Source: Priestia megaterium NBRC 15308 = ATCC 14581 (GTDB lineage: Bacteria > Bacillota > Bacilli > Bacillales > Bacillaceae_H). From it: a stretch of DNA of 57,500 bases. Positions 47,469-56,815 of this stretch are shown piece after piece. Made by a program: the position numbers and the translations under genes. The notes beneath the pieces are model-generated. The model saw only the letters and a program-made list of their open reading frames with translations. It was not told the DNA's origin and searched no databases. Where the stretch lies: the NCBI RefSeq assembly GCF_000832985.1, contig NZ_CP009920.1, positions 2,215,001 to 2,272,500 on the forward strand. The letters run 5' to 3'. Numbering within the stretch: the first letter of the stretch is position 1; each line of letters opens with the position of its first letter.

Positions 47469-48413
47469 TTGATAGAGATTGAAAAGCCAAAAATCGAAAC
47501 GGTAGAAATCAGCGATGATAGAAAGTACGGTAAATTCGTCGTCGAACCACTTGAGCGTGGATATGGTACTACTTTGGGTAACTCCTTACGTCGTATCCTA
47601 TTATCCTCACTCCCTGGTGCAGCTGTAACATCTATTCAAATTGAAGGTGTATTACATGAATTTTCAACAGTTCCTGGAGTTGTTGAAGATGTAACAAACA
47701 TCATTTTAAACGTTAAAAAGTTAGCGTTAAAGATTTACTCTGATGAAGAGAAAACACTTGAGATCGATGTTAAAGGTCCTGGTACAGTAACGGCTGCTGA
47801 CATTCAAGCAGACAGCGATATCGAAGTTCTAAATCCAGATCTTCATATTGCAACACTTGAGTCAGATGCTCATTTCCGTATGAGACTTACTGCTCGCACA
47901 GGTCGAGGTTATAATCCTGCCGATGCTAACAAGCGTGAAGACCAACCAATTGGTGTACTTCCAATTGATTCAATCTATACGCCTGTTACTCGCGTATCGT
48001 ATTATGTAGAGAATACTCGTGTTGGTCAAATGACAAATTACGATAAGTTAACGTTGGATGTTTGGACTGACGGTAGCATTGAGCCAGAAAAAGCTGTTGC
48101 TTTAGGTGCAAAGATTCTAACTGAACACTTAAATATCTTCGTTAACTTAACAGATGAAGCTCAAAAAGCAGAGATTATGGTAGAAAAAGAAGAAGACCAG
48201 AAAGAAAAAGTTCTAGAGATGACGATCGAGGAACTGGATTTATCTGTTCGTTCTTACAACTGCTTAAAACGAGCAGGCATCAATACTGTACAAGAGCTTG
48301 CTAATAAAACAGAAGAAGATATGATGAAAGTTCGTAACTTAGGCCGTAAATCTTTAGAAGAAGTTAAAGCTAAACTTGAAGAATTAGGTTTGGGTCTACG
48401 TAAGGACGACTGA
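47469..48413 (+). CDS. rpoA: DNA-directed RNA polymerase subunit alpha
   Basis: Dimerising assembly platform of RNA polymerase. In the 314-residue protein the N-terminal domain (about 1-228) has [20 protein letters not shown], and a flexible acidic linker (KEEDQKEK) follows. The C-terminal domain that contacts UP elements and activators is [19 protein letters not shown] to [13 protein letters not shown]. The start is TTG 47469 behind AAGGAGGG. Confidence 0.98.
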   Translation: MIEIEKPKIETVEISDDRKYGKFVVEPLERGYGTTLGNSLRRILLSSLPGAAVTSIQIEGVLHEFSTVPGVVEDVTNIILNVKKLALKIYSDEEKTLEIDVKGPGTVTAADIQADSDIEVLNPDLHIATLESDAHFRMRLTARTGRGYNPADANKREDQPIGVLPIDSIYTPVTRVSYYVENTRVGQMTNYDKLTLDVWTDGSIEPEKAVALGAKILTEHLNIFVNLTDEAQKAEIMVEKEEDQKEKVLEMTIEELDLSVRSYNCLKRAGINTVQELANKTEEDMMKVRNLGRKSLEEVKAKLEELGLGLRKDD

Positions 48414-48439
48414 TTATATCTACCTGTTTAACTACTTAA

Positions 48440-48820
<381 letters not shown>

Positions 48821-48838
48821 TATTTTTAATACAGATAG

Positions 48839-48878
48839 AAAAGGGCGAGACAGTGTGTAACTAGTCGTTGCCCTTTTT
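48839..48878 (+). terminator. Terminator of the alpha operon
   Basis: AAAAGGGC (48839-48846) pairs with GCCC plus T run (48871-48881). The stem continues through G-U and A-T pairs with one bulge to GAC/GTC and a 13-nt loop. Confidence 0.85.
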
Positions 48879-48958
48879 TTATACCTAAAACCGGGTAAAT
48901 AGCGTAAAAAATCAATGTAGGTAATGCTGCAATAGAAAAAGCTGAGAGGAAGATAGCG

Positions 48959-49798
48959 TTGAAAGAAATGTCTTTAGAGGTAAAAGATTTATGCTTTCGA
49001 TACGATCCTGAAGCAGACCTAACATTAGATCACCTTTCTCTCTCTGCTTATAAAGGTGAATGGTTAGCGATAGCTGGACATAATGGATCTGGTAAGTCGA
49101 CGCTGGCACGAATTCTAAATGGCCTTTTGCTACCTGAAAAAGGAACGGTTCGAGTGGGCGATACTCTTTTATCTGAAGAAACAATATGGGATGTGCGCAA
49201 GCAGATTGGAATGGTGTTTCAAAATCCAGATAATCAATTTGTTGGCTCAACCGTTCAAGACGATATTGCGTTTGGGCTTGAAAACAACGGGATTCCATTT
49301 GAGATTATGGAAAAACGTATACCTGAAGCAATCGAAATGGTCAATATGAGTGCTTTTCTGGATCAAGAGCCTCATCAGCTATCAGGTGGACAAAAACAGC
49401 GTGTGGCCATTGCGGGTATAATTGCCGTACAGCCATCTGTCATCATTCTAGATGAAGCAACATCTATGTTAGATCCTATTGGGCGAACTGAAGTACTTGA
49501 AACTGTTAGAAAATTAAAAGAAGAAAAACAACTGACGGTTATTTCAATTACTCACGATTTAGATGAAGTAGCAATGGCTGACAGAGTCGTTGTTATGAAC
49601 AAAGGGAAGATCTATGCAACAGGTACTCCACGCGAAGTATTTGCATTAGGTTCCAAGTTAACGGATATTGGACTAGACTTGCCGTTTTCTGTTAAACTAA
49701 GCCATCGTTTTGCTTCCGTAGGAATTCCTTTATCAAAAATTCATTTAACAGATGAGGACTTGGTGGACGAACTATGGACATTATATTCAAAGAAGTAG
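48959..49798 (+). CDS. ecfA1: ECF transporter ATPase EcfA1
   Basis: One of two ATPases energising the shared energy-coupling-factor module for vitamin uptake. The 279-residue protein has Walker A GHNGSGKST (40-48), signature LSGGQKQR, Walker B VIILDEATSMLD and a C-terminal dimerisation extension ending LWTLYSKK. The start is TTG 48959, spaced 8 nt from AGGA; ATG 48968 is possible but too far away. It overlaps ecfA2 by 25 bp. Confidence 0.95.
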   Translation: MKEMSLEVKDLCFRYDPEADLTLDHLSLSAYKGEWLAIAGHNGSGKSTLARILNGLLLPEKGTVRVGDTLLSEETIWDVRKQIGMVFQNPDNQFVGSTVQDDIAFGLENNGIPFEIMEKRIPEAIEMVNMSAFLDQEPHQLSGGQKQRVAIAGIIAVQPSVIILDEATSMLDPIGRTEVLETVRKLKEEKQLTVISITHDLDEVAMADRVVVMNKGKIYATGTPREVFALGSKLTDIGLDLPFSVKLSHRFASVGIPLSKIHLTDEDLVDELWTLYSKK

Positions 49799-50643
49799 AG
49801 CACCGTTATCAAGTTAATACACCATTTGAACGAATTGCTCTACATGACTTAAATTTAAACATTCAATCAGGTACATTTTTGGCTGTTATTGGCCATACTG
49901 GTTCTGGGAAATCAACAATCATACAGCATCTGAATGCCTTATTGAAGCCAACTGCTGGTGAAATTCAAATCGGTGAGCGCACCATTAAAGCCAATCGAAA
50001 AGAAAAGAATTTAAAAGCTATTCGGCAGCAAGTAGGCGTGGTGTTTCAATTTCCAGAACATCAGCTTTTTGAAGAAACGGTGGAAAAAGATATAGCTTTT
50101 GGACCAATGAATTATGGCGTTTCGGAAGAAGAAGCAAAGCAAAAAGCAAGAGAGCTTATCAAGTTAGTAGGGTTGCCAGAAGACATTCTCGCCAGATCTC
50201 CTTTTGATTTGAGTGGTGGACAAATGCGTCGTGTAGCGATAGCAGGTATTCTAGCGATGAATCCTAATGTGCTAATTTTAGATGAGCCAACTGCTGGATT
50301 AGACCCTAGAGGGCGTCAAGAAATTATGAATATGATTTATCGTCTTCATAAAGAAAAAGGCTTGACGACGATTCTCGTGACTCACAGCATGGAAGATGCA
50401 GCTATGTACGCAGATGAGCTAATTGTGATGAATAAGGGAACGATTGCGATGAAAGGGTCACCTAGAGAAGTATTTGGTCAGCATACGCAGTTAAAAGAAT
50501 ATGGATTGGATGTTCCAGAATCGCTTCGCTTTATGCTGAAGCTGCAAGAGAAATTTCAGCTTGAAGCATCGGATACGGTTATTACCTTTTCTGAGGTGGT
50601 AGAGAAAGTGCAGCACCTTATGCAGCAAGGTGAACGATTATGA
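49774..50643 (+). CDS. ecfA2: ECF transporter ATPase EcfA2
   Basis: Partner ATPase of EcfA1. The 289-residue protein has Walker A GHTGSGKST (40-48), Q-loop FQFPEHQLFEETVEKD, signature LSGGQMRR and Walker B LILDEPTAGLD. It begins 25 bp inside ecfA1 and overlaps ecfT by 4 bp, so the three products are made together. Confidence 0.95.
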   Translation: MDIIFKEVEHRYQVNTPFERIALHDLNLNIQSGTFLAVIGHTGSGKSTIIQHLNALLKPTAGEIQIGERTIKANRKEKNLKAIRQQVGVVFQFPEHQLFEETVEKDIAFGPMNYGVSEEEAKQKARELIKLVGLPEDILARSPFDLSGGQMRRVAIAGILAMNPNVLILDEPTAGLDPRGRQEIMNMIYRLHKEKGLTTILVTHSMEDAAMYADELIVMNKGTIAMKGSPREVFGQHTQLKEYGLDVPESLRFMLKLQEKFQLEASDTVITFSEVVEKVQHLMQQGERL

Positions 50644-51437
50644 TGAACTCAATCATTATTGGTAAGTATGTGCCGGGTCATTCGGTTGTCCATCGAATGG
50701 ATCCTCGGGCCAAGCTGCTTCTCGTATTTGCGTATGTATTAATTGTGTTTTTAGCAAATAACCCTATTGGCTATGCTTTTTTAGGTGTATATACCCTTAT
50801 GATAGTGGCCATGAGTAAAGTGCCCGTTTCGTTTATTTTAAGAGGGTTAAAGCCCGTTATGTTTATTATTATCATCACGTTTCTATTGCACATTTTTATG
50901 ACAAAGGAAGGTCCTCTTTTGTTTGAATGGGGATGGTTTTCTGTCTATAAAGGCGGCCTTATTCAAGGTGTTTTAATTTCCTTGCGCTTCTTGTTCTTAA
51001 TTTTAATTACGACGATGCTAACTTTAACGACTACGCCTATTGAAGTAACAGATGGAATGGAAAGCTTGCTGAATCCATTTAAAAAGCTTAAGCTTCCCGT
51101 ACACGAATTAGCTTTAATGATGTCCATTTCTCTTCGCTTTATTCCTACATTGATGGAAGAGACAGATAAAATTATTAAAGCGCAGACAGCACGAGGGGTG
51201 GACTTTAGCAGCGGCCCCGTTACGGATCGTTTGAAAGCTGTCGTTCCTTTACTTGTTCCTCTATTTATAGGTTCATTTAAGCGTGCTGAAGAGCTGGCTA
51301 TTGCCATGGAGGCAAGGGGTTATAAAGGCGGAGAAGGGCGTACAAAGTATCGTCAATTGAAATGGGGAAGCATAGATACAATTATGCTTTTACTTCTGCT
51401 GGCAGTAGCAGTTGTTTTAGTGCTGATTAGAACGTAA
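50640..51437 (+). CDS. ecfT: ECF transporter transmembrane protein EcfT
   Basis: The scaffold linking the ATPases to interchangeable substrate-binding S proteins encoded elsewhere. The 265-residue protein has several membrane helices (about 27-45, 46-62, 70-90, 108-130, 240-262) and the two coupling-helix Ala-Arg-Gly motifs in KAQTARGVDF and AMEARGYKGG. Two adjacent ATG codons (50640, 50643) can serve as start. Confidence 0.95.
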   Translation: MMNSIIIGKYVPGHSVVHRMDPRAKLLLVFAYVLIVFLANNPIGYAFLGVYTLMIVAMSKVPVSFILRGLKPVMFIIIITFLLHIFMTKEGPLLFEWGWFSVYKGGLIQGVLISLRFLFLILITTMLTLTTTPIEVTDGMESLLNPFKKLKLPVHELALMMSISLRFIPTLMEETDKIIKAQTARGVDFSSGPVTDRLKAVVPLLVPLFIGSFKRAEELAIAMEARGYKGGEGRTKYRQLKWGSIDTIMLLLLLAVAVVLVLIRT

Positions 51438-51455
51438 AGATTGTTTGGTGAAAAG

Positions 51456-52196
51456 ATGAAACGTTTAAAATGTATAGTTGCATACGATGGCACACACTTT
51501 TCAGGTTATCAAGTTCAGCCCAATAAGCGAACTGTTCAACTGGAGATTGAAGCCGTTTTAGAGAAAATGCATAACAAAAAAGTGCCGATTTACGCCTCTG
51601 GACGAACGGACACAAATGTTCATGCACAGGGGCAAGTCATTCATTTTGATACAAACCTAAATATTCCATGTGATAAGTGGAAAAAAGCATTGAATTCAAT
51701 GCTACCAGATGATATTGTAATGAAGAATGTATGTGAAGTTGATGCACATTTTCACGCCCGGTATGACGTTACTTCAAAAGAGTATCGCTATCATATTTTG
51801 CGCGGCGAAGATCGAAATCCTTTCACTCGTTCTTATGCATACCATTACCCTTATCCATTAGACTACTCAAAAATGAAAAAAGCCATCACATATTTACTCG
51901 GTACACACGACTTTACAAGCTTTTGTTCAGCGAGAACAGAAGTGGAAGATAAGATTCGTACGATTTACAAGATTGATATGTATGAAGAGAATAGTCAGCT
52001 TGTGTTTAGATTCGTTGGAAGTGGCTTTCTGTATAATATGGTTCGTATTCTTGTTGGAACGCTTTTAGAAGTAGGACAAGGCCGTATTGAACCAGATGCT
52101 ATAAAAGATATTCTAGAAAGCAAATCACGTCCTCGTGCAGGGAAAACTGCGCCTTCGCAAGGACTATATTTATGGCGCGTTTTCTATGACAACTAA
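51456..52196 (+). CDS. truA: tRNA pseudouridine(38-40) synthase TruA
   Basis: Isomerises uridines 38-40 of the tRNA anticodon arm. In the 246-residue protein the catalytic aspartate D52 sits in [13 protein letters not shown] and the second motif is [20 protein letters not shown] 51456 is used, with GGTGA 5 nt upstream; the earlier TTG 51441 has no ribosome binding site. It is 18 bp after ecfT and probably co-transcribed. Confidence 0.96.
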   Translation: MKRLKCIVAYDGTHFSGYQVQPNKRTVQLEIEAVLEKMHNKKVPIYASGRTDTNVHAQGQVIHFDTNLNIPCDKWKKALNSMLPDDIVMKNVCEVDAHFHARYDVTSKEYRYHILRGEDRNPFTRSYAYHYPYPLDYSKMKKAITYLLGTHDFTSFCSARTEVEDKIRTIYKIDMYEENSQLVFRFVGSGFLYNMVRILVGTLLEVGQGRIEPDAIKDILESKSRPRAGKTAPSQGLYLWRVFYDN

Positions 52197-52214
52197 ACCT
52201 GGTGTAACATTTTC

Positions 52215-52243
52215 TTGACATTAGTAGCTTAAAGATATAATAT
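52215..52243 (+). promoter_or_regulatory. Promoter of rplM-rpsI
   Basis: Perfect TTGACA (52215-52220), 17 bp, TAATAT (52238-52243), with TATAAT also readable at 52236-52241 at 15 bp. Start near 52250, just before the L13 leader. Confidence 0.7.
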
Positions 52244-52261
52244 ATCATATGGTATGTATTT

Positions 52262-52305
52262 TAACCCCACGGTTAGCCCCGGAAATTAATCGTGTTGAAA
52301 TAGAA
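52262..52305 (+). promoter_or_regulatory. Ribosomal protein L13 leader
   Basis: It carries the conserved L13-leader sequence of Bacilli (AACCCCACGGTTAGCCCCGG then CGTGTTGAAATAG). CACG (52268-52271) pairs with CGTG (52291-52294). Known in B. subtilis as the autoregulatory site for L13. Confidence 0.88.
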
Positions 52306-52352
52306 GGTTGAAATAATTTTATAATTGATGATGAAAATTAGGAGGGAAACTC

Positions 52353-52790
52353 ATGCGTACAACTTTCATGGCGAAAGCAAACGAAGTAGAGCGTAAATGG
52401 TATGTTGTCGATGCTGAAGGTAAAACTTTAGGTCGTTTAGCAAGTGAAGTAGCATCAATCTTACGCGGTAAACATAAACCAACTTTTACACCACATGTTG
52501 ATACTGGTGATCACGTGATCCTTATCAATGCGTCAAAAATCGAACTAACAGGTAAGAAATTAACTGATAAAATTTATTACCGTCACAGCATGCACCCAGG
52601 TGGTTTGAAACAACGTACAGCATTAGAAATGCGTACTAACTACTCTGAGAAAATGCTTGAATTAGGAATCAAAGGCATGCTTCCAAAAGGTAGCCTAGGC
52701 CGTCAAATGTTCAAAAAATTACATGTGTATGCTGGTGAAGCACATCCACATGAAGCACAAAAACCAGAAGTTTACGAACTTCGCGGATAA
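52353..52790 (+). CDS. rplM: 50S ribosomal protein L13
   Basis: The 145-residue early assembly protein, starting [20 protein letters not shown] and with [14 protein letters not shown] in mid-protein. ATG 52353 follows AGGAGGG and sits ~50 nt after the L13 leader. Confidence 0.97.
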   Translation: MRTTFMAKANEVERKWYVVDAEGKTLGRLASEVASILRGKHKPTFTPHVDTGDHVILINASKIELTGKKLTDKIYYRHSMHPGGLKQRTALEMRTNYSEKMLELGIKGMLPKGSLGRQMFKKLHVYAGEAHPHEAQKPEVYELRG

Positions 52791-52812
52791 TTAATAAGAG
52801 GAGGTTATTATC

Positions 52813-53205
52813 TTGGCACAGGTACAATATTACGGAACTGGTCGTCGTAAAAGCTCTGTTGCTCGTGTACGTTTAGTACCAGGTAACGGTCGCGTAACAA
52901 TCAACGGTCGTGAAATCGAAGAATACATTCCATTTGCTGCACTACGTGAAGTAGTAAAACAACCACTTGCTTTAACTGAAACTGTAGGTAACTATGACGT
53001 ATTTGTAAACGTTAATGGTGGAGGTTATGCAGGTCAAGCTGGCGCTATTCGTCACGGAATCTCTCGTGCTTTATTAGAAGCAGACCCTGAATACCGTGGA
53101 ACATTAAAACGTGCTGGTCTATTAACTCGTGACGCTCGTGCGAAAGAACGTAAAAAATACGGTCTTAAAGGCGCTCGTCGTGCACCACAATTCTCAAAAC
53201 GTTAA
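52813..53205 (+). CDS. rpsI: 30S ribosomal protein S9
   Basis: The 130-residue protein whose C-terminal [12 protein letters not shown] tail reaches the P-site tRNA. TTG start at 52813, 8 nt behind AGAGGAGG. It lies 22 bp after rplM, the universal L13-S9 pair. Confidence 0.97.
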   Translation: MAQVQYYGTGRRKSSVARVRLVPGNGRVTINGREIEEYIPFAALREVVKQPLALTETVGNYDVFVNVNGGGYAGQAGAIRHGISRALLEADPEYRGTLKRAGLLTRDARAKERKKYGLKGARRAPQFSKR

Positions 53206-53221
53206 TTTTATATTACGTTTC

Positions 53222-53252
53222 AAGCCTTGGTCTTTGGACCGAGGCTTTTTTT
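53222..53252 (+). terminator. rplM-rpsI terminator
   Basis: An 11-bp stem, AAGCCTTGGTC (53222-53232) and GACCGAGGCTT (53237-53247), with a TTTG loop and seven T. Confidence 0.93.
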
Positions 53253-53313
53253 ATTTGTTGTTTGCGTATGAGACGAAGGCTTGTGCAGACAATATGTAAA
53301 AAAGGGAGGCGTT

Positions 53314-53739
53314 ATGGTGAACGAGGTTACATATTTAAAAGAAAAACGTTATGAAAAAGAAATGAAATATGAACGCAAAGTCCTAAGAGAACTGTCGTTT
53401 GATTTGCTTCAAGAGAGGCTGCGTCGTTATTTTCATCCCATGTTTCAGTGGAATATGCTAGGAGACGAACATGTGGAGGAGTACTGTCTTGATATTGCCA
53501 TCGAATCATTTTTATTAGGTGCCCGGGTGAGTAAACGTGGTAAAGGCTACGAAGACTTTCAGAAGCACAGTAAGCAAGAAGAGTCTCTTTTAATTGATAC
53601 ATTGTACGGAGCCGTCAGCATGTCTGTAACAGATCTTTATCAAGACGGTCTGTATTATTTGTGTCAAGGATATGTGCAAGACTGGTGGAAAGAAGGTTAT
53701 CGTACCGCAGAAAAAAGACGTCGGTTACGTTTGCATTAA
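53314..53739 (+). CDS. ybaK: DUF2521 protein, YbaK family, function unknown
   Basis: A 141-residue soluble protein rich in charged and aromatic residues, without signal peptide or membrane helix. It has KYERKVLRELSFDLLQERL near the N terminus and FHPMFQWNM, then CLDIAIESFLLGAR; the rest is mostly helical by composition. No catalytic motif can be recognised. The family is limited to Bacillaceae and always lies next to cwlD. ATG 53314 fits GGGAGGC; the frame opens at 53281 without a ribosome binding site. Confidence 0.8.
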   Translation: MVNEVTYLKEKRYEKEMKYERKVLRELSFDLLQERLRRYFHPMFQWNMLGDEHVEEYCLDIAIESFLLGARVSKRGKGYEDFQKHSKQEESLLIDTLYGAVSMSVTDLYQDGLYYLCQGYVQDWWKEGYRTAEKRRRLRLH

Positions 53740-53746
53740 AAAGTAC

Positions 53747-53775
53747 TCATAATTCCCGTTCTTGTCCCATATAGA
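53747..53775 (+). promoter_or_regulatory. Possible sporulation promoter of cwlD
   Basis: TCATAATT (53747-53754), then CATATAGA (53768-53775) 13 bp later, roughly fits the sigma-E pattern and partly sigma-G (CATAnTA). cwlD is known to be sporulation-controlled in B. subtilis. A weak match. Confidence 0.3.
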
Positions 53776-53809
53776 AATAAATAGGTGAGGCAAGAAGGGA
53801 AGGGATAAA

Positions 53810-54517
53810 ATGTCTAAAGTAAAAATAATGAGCACAATTATAGCGCTTCTCGTTCTTTTTGTCATTGTACAATATCAGATAGATCATAGAACATCATCCG
53901 GTTCGCTTTCACTCCCTCTTAGCGGGAAAGTTATTGTACTAGATCCTGGACATGGCGGTGTTGATGGAGGAGCCGTAGGAGAGGATGAAGTGCTTGAAAA
54001 AGAAATAACTCTTAAAATTTCGTTGATGCTTCGGGACTATCTGCAAGAGCAAGGAGCACTTGTTATTATGACGAGAGAAAAAGACGAAGACCTAGCGGCC
54101 AAAGACACAAGAGGATACAGTCGCAGAAAAGTAGAGGACTTAAAAAATCGCTTAACGATGATTAATAAATCCAATGCTGATTTGTACTTAAGTATTCACT
54201 TGAATGCTATTCCATCCTCTGCATGGAGAGGGGCTCAAACTTTCTATTACGGGTCCCTAAAAGAAAACGAGCAAGTGGCTAAACTCATTCAACAAGAGTT
54301 AAGAAATAATCTGGATAATACGAGTCGTGAAGCAAAAGCTATTCAAACTCTTTACCTTCTTAAGCATTCTAAGCCACCAGGTGCTCTGGTTGAAGTAGGA
54401 TTCTTATCAAATCCTACAGAACGTAAAATGCTTCAATCGAAACGCTATCAAAAAAAGTTAGCTGAATCCATTTATGAAGGAGTCAGCCGGTATTTTACTG
54501 GAGAAAAGCCTAAATAA
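53810..54517 (+). CDS. cwlD: N-acetylmuramoyl-L-alanine amidase CwlD (spore cortex muramic lactam)
   Basis: CwlD cleaves the peptide from muramic acid in spore cortex peptidoglycan, so that PdaA can form muramic-delta-lactam, the mark recognised at germination. In the 235-residue protein an N-terminal signal/anchor helix (about 7-23) is followed by an Amidase_3 domain with zinc residues in VLDPGHGGVDGGA, SIHLNA and the catalytic glutamate in ALVEVGFLSN. There are no cell-wall-binding repeats, as usual for CwlD. It is followed 90 bp later by salA. Confidence 0.95.
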   Translation: MSKVKIMSTIIALLVLFVIVQYQIDHRTSSGSLSLPLSGKVIVLDPGHGGVDGGAVGEDEVLEKEITLKISLMLRDYLQEQGALVIMTREKDEDLAAKDTRGYSRRKVEDLKNRLTMINKSNADLYLSIHLNAIPSSAWRGAQTFYYGSLKENEQVAKLIQQELRNNLDNTSREAKAIQTLYLLKHSKPPGALVEVGFLSNPTERKMLQSKRYQKKLAESIYEGVSRYFTGEKPK

Positions 54518-54557
54518 AAAGCATAGCATCCTTCTATTCAGAAAAATCTAATATGTA

Positions 54558-54566
54558 TGATATACT
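54558..54566 (+). promoter_or_regulatory. Possible salA promoter
   Basis: Extended -10 TGATATACT (TG 54558-54559, hexamer 54561-54566), 42 bp before the start codon. No good -35. Confidence 0.35.
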
Positions 54567-54607
54567 TGATAGTATAAATAAATAGATTTTAACATGGTGG
54601 TGGGAGT

Positions 54608-55681
54608 ATGCTAACGGAAAAGCAAGTAAAAGAAGTAGTAGGGGAAATTACAGATCCATTTTTAAATAAAAAACTATCAGAAACAGATGCGATTAAAGAA
54701 ATAACAATTAAATCTGAAAAACAGCATATAAGCCTGAAGATTGCTGTTGCAAAAACAGGTACTAGTGAACAGCTGAGCCTTCAAGGCACAATTGTAGAAG
54801 AATTAAAAAAAGCAGGTGTACAGTCGGTCGGACTGCGATTTGTTGAGTTTACGCCTGAAGAACTTCAGCAGTACCGCGCTGAGCAACCGAATACTGGCAA
54901 CTTACTAACTAGTCCGAATGCACCTGAATTTATTGCTATTGCCAGCGGTAAAGGAGGCGTTGGTAAATCAACAGTCTCTGTTAACTTGGCCGTTTCTCTA
55001 GCTCGTTTAGGAAAGAAAGTTGGTTTAATTGATGCTGACATTTATGGATTCAGCGTTCCAGATATGATGGGAATCACACAGCGTCCTGTAGTAGAAGGTG
55101 AAAAGATTATTCCAGTTGACCGTTTCGGAGTAAAAGTTATTTCCATGGGCTTCTTTGTAGAAGATAATTCACCTGTTATCTGGCGAGGACCTATGCTTGG
55201 AAAAATGTTGACAAGCTTTTTTACAGAAGTTGAATGGGGAGAATTAGATTATCTTTTACTAGACTTACCTCCCGGAACAGGTGATGTCGCATTAGACGTT
55301 CACTCTATGCTTCCTGCTTGTAAAGAAGTGATTATTACAACACCACATCCTACAGCGGCATTTGTTGCAGCTAGAGCGGGTGCTATGGCTTTGAAAACCG
55401 ATCATGAGGTAATTGGTGTTGTAGAAAATATGGCCTACTTTGAAAGCCAGCTAACAGGGGAAAAAGAGTATGTATTTGGTAAAGGCGGAGGTCCAAAACT
55501 TGCTGAGGAACTTCAGACAGAGCTGTTAGGACAGCTTCCGTTAAGTCAGCCTGACTGGAATGAAGAAGATTTTGCACCTTCCATTTACGATGAATCGCAT
55601 CGTTTAGGTAAAATATATGGAGAGATTGCAAGCAAGATTGCATTTATTTGCGAAAATGAAAAAGCAGCAACAGGAAAATAA
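54608..55681 (+). CDS. salA: Mrp/NBP35-type P-loop ATPase SalA
   Basis: The 357-residue protein has an N-terminal MIP18/DUF59 domain (about 1-95) and a C-terminal deviant-Walker ATPase domain with SGKGGVGKSTVSVNLA, DADIYGFSVPDMMG and LLLDLPPGTGD. Mrp relatives carry Fe-S clusters. B. subtilis SalA is known as a repressor of scoC and thereby a positive regulator of exoproteases. The CxxC near the C terminus of Mrp is not apparent here. ATG 54608 follows GGTGGTGGGAG. Confidence 0.92.
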   Translation: MLTEKQVKEVVGEITDPFLNKKLSETDAIKEITIKSEKQHISLKIAVAKTGTSEQLSLQGTIVEELKKAGVQSVGLRFVEFTPEELQQYRAEQPNTGNLLTSPNAPEFIAIASGKGGVGKSTVSVNLAVSLARLGKKVGLIDADIYGFSVPDMMGITQRPVVEGEKIIPVDRFGVKVISMGFFVEDNSPVIWRGPMLGKMLTSFFTEVEWGELDYLLLDLPPGTGDVALDVHSMLPACKEVIITTPHPTAAFVAARAGAMALKTDHEVIGVVENMAYFESQLTGEKEYVFGKGGGPKLAEELQTELLGQLPLSQPDWNEEDFAPSIYDESHRLGKIYGEIASKIAFICENEKAATGK

Positions 55682-55682
55682 C

Positions 55683-55715
55683 AAAAAGCACGCGCTGTTC
55701 GAGCGCGTGCTTTTT
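55683..55715. terminator. Bidirectional terminator between salA and the lysR-type gene
   Basis: Five A, a 9-bp stem GCACGCGCT/AGCGCGTGC with loop GTTCG, and five T. Symmetric T runs on both strands serve the converging salA (+) and the regulator gene (-), which stops at 55720. Confidence 0.92.
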
Positions 55716-55719
55716 GCTA

Positions 55720-56628
55720 TTATACAGAGAGTTCAATCTGCGCCTTTTTTAAATCAAATGCAAGGTTTTGTTTTAAGAGAGCTAAAAATGTTTTTCCAGC
55801 TGTACTTACGGTGTGAGACTGGTGCTTTAAAATGCCGATTGCAGGCCCCTCATGCAAGTCATGAATCGTTTTAACCACCACTTGATCTGGCGGAAGAGTT
55901 GCGCTTATTTGTGGAACAACGGCTACTCCTAAGTTTTCTTTTACAAAATGCTGAAGTGTGCTAATAGTGCCTAACTGGACTTTAGCAGGCAGTTGGCCTG
56001 TTCGTTCAAAGATTAGCTGCTCAATTTTCTTTTGAACGGAAGATTGCCCAGCTGTAATTAGCGTTTCGTGTATTAAATCTTTTGCAAAGATTGTTTTTCT
56101 TTTTGTTAGAGCATGATTGAATGGTAGTAGCAGCACAAGTTTTTCCGTTAGTAATGCCTCAAATTCTATATCTCTGAACGATTCTGAGACAGTGCCAATC
56201 GCGAAATCAATTTCTTGATTGCGTATATGTTGATGAAGATGCTTTTCGTCTGCAACGAGTAAGCTAATTTCTGTGTTGGGATATCTTTTTTTAAATAATG
56301 AGAGAATGGAAGGCAGTCGACTGCTTGCTGTAGGCTCTGCAGCACCTATACGGATAGTGCCAGCTTCACCTGTTGAATAATCCTTTAAGGTGTTATTTAG
56401 ATATTCATATTCCTTTAGTAAAATATTTGCCCGTTCGTAAAAGATTTTACCTGCTTCAGTAAGTTTTATGCTTTTTCCTCGTTCTAAAAGCTTAAATCCT
56501 AGTTCGGATTCCAACTTTTGAATGTGCAGTGTAATAGTAGGCTGAGAGTACTTTAAATATTCAGCGGCTAATTGAAAACTTCCTAAACGAACAATGGTTT
56601 GAAACGTTTTAATAACGCGAAATTCCAT
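55720..56628 (-). CDS. LysR-type transcriptional regulator, ligand unknown
   Basis: The 302-residue protein has an N-terminal winged helix-turn-helix (about 1-60) with AAEYLKYSQPTITLHIQKLE as the recognition region, a linker helix, and a type 2 periplasmic-binding effector domain (about 90-295, TIRIGAAEPTASSRLPSILS at its start). The activated gene or metabolite cannot be read from the sequence. No divergent metabolic operon adjoins it, which is unusual because LysR genes commonly face their targets. B. subtilis has salA directly next to gerD, so this gene is an insertion relative to that order. Start ATG with GGAGGG upstream on the minus strand. Confidence 0.92.
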   Translation of the reverse strand: MEFRVIKTFQTIVRLGSFQLAAEYLKYSQPTITLHIQKLESELGFKLLERGKSIKLTEAGKIFYERANILLKEYEYLNNTLKDYSTGEAGTIRIGAAEPTASSRLPSILSLFKKRYPNTEISLLVADEKHLHQHIRNQEIDFAIGTVSESFRDIEFEALLTEKLVLLLPFNHALTKRKTIFAKDLIHETLITAGQSSVQKKIEQLIFERTGQLPAKVQLGTISTLQHFVKENLGVAVVPQISATLPPDQVVVKTIHDLHEGPAIGILKHQSHTVSTAGKTFLALLKQNLAFDLKKAQIELSV

Positions 56629-56673
56629 CGAATTCCCTCCTTTTGCTATAAAACGATTGTGTTAATTTCTAAT

Positions 56674-56682
56674 ATTTTACCA
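56674..56682 (-). promoter_or_regulatory. Possible promoter of the lysR-type gene
   Basis: On the minus strand, extended -10 TGGTAAAAT (56682-56674) about 50 bp before the start, without a clear -35. No dyad with a T-N11-A core was picked out. Confidence 0.35.
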
Positions 56683-56783
56683 TAAAGCTAAGAATTAAAG
56701 TTTACAATTCCAATAAAAATACTAAGTATTAAAAAATATAAAGAAGTTATTTAGGTTTTTTAATAAAAATAAATGACATAATT

Positions 56784-56813
56784 AAATACGCACCTCATAT
56801 GAGATGCGTATTT
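56784..56813 (-). terminator. Terminator-like hairpin after gerD
   Basis: AAATACGCACCTC (56784-56796) with GAGATGCGTATTT (56801-56813) forms a 13-position stem with one C-A mismatch and an ATAT loop. It starts 2 bp after the gerD stop. The T run is short (three), so termination may be modest. It is symmetrical enough to act both ways. Confidence 0.6.
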
Positions 56814-56815
56814 AA

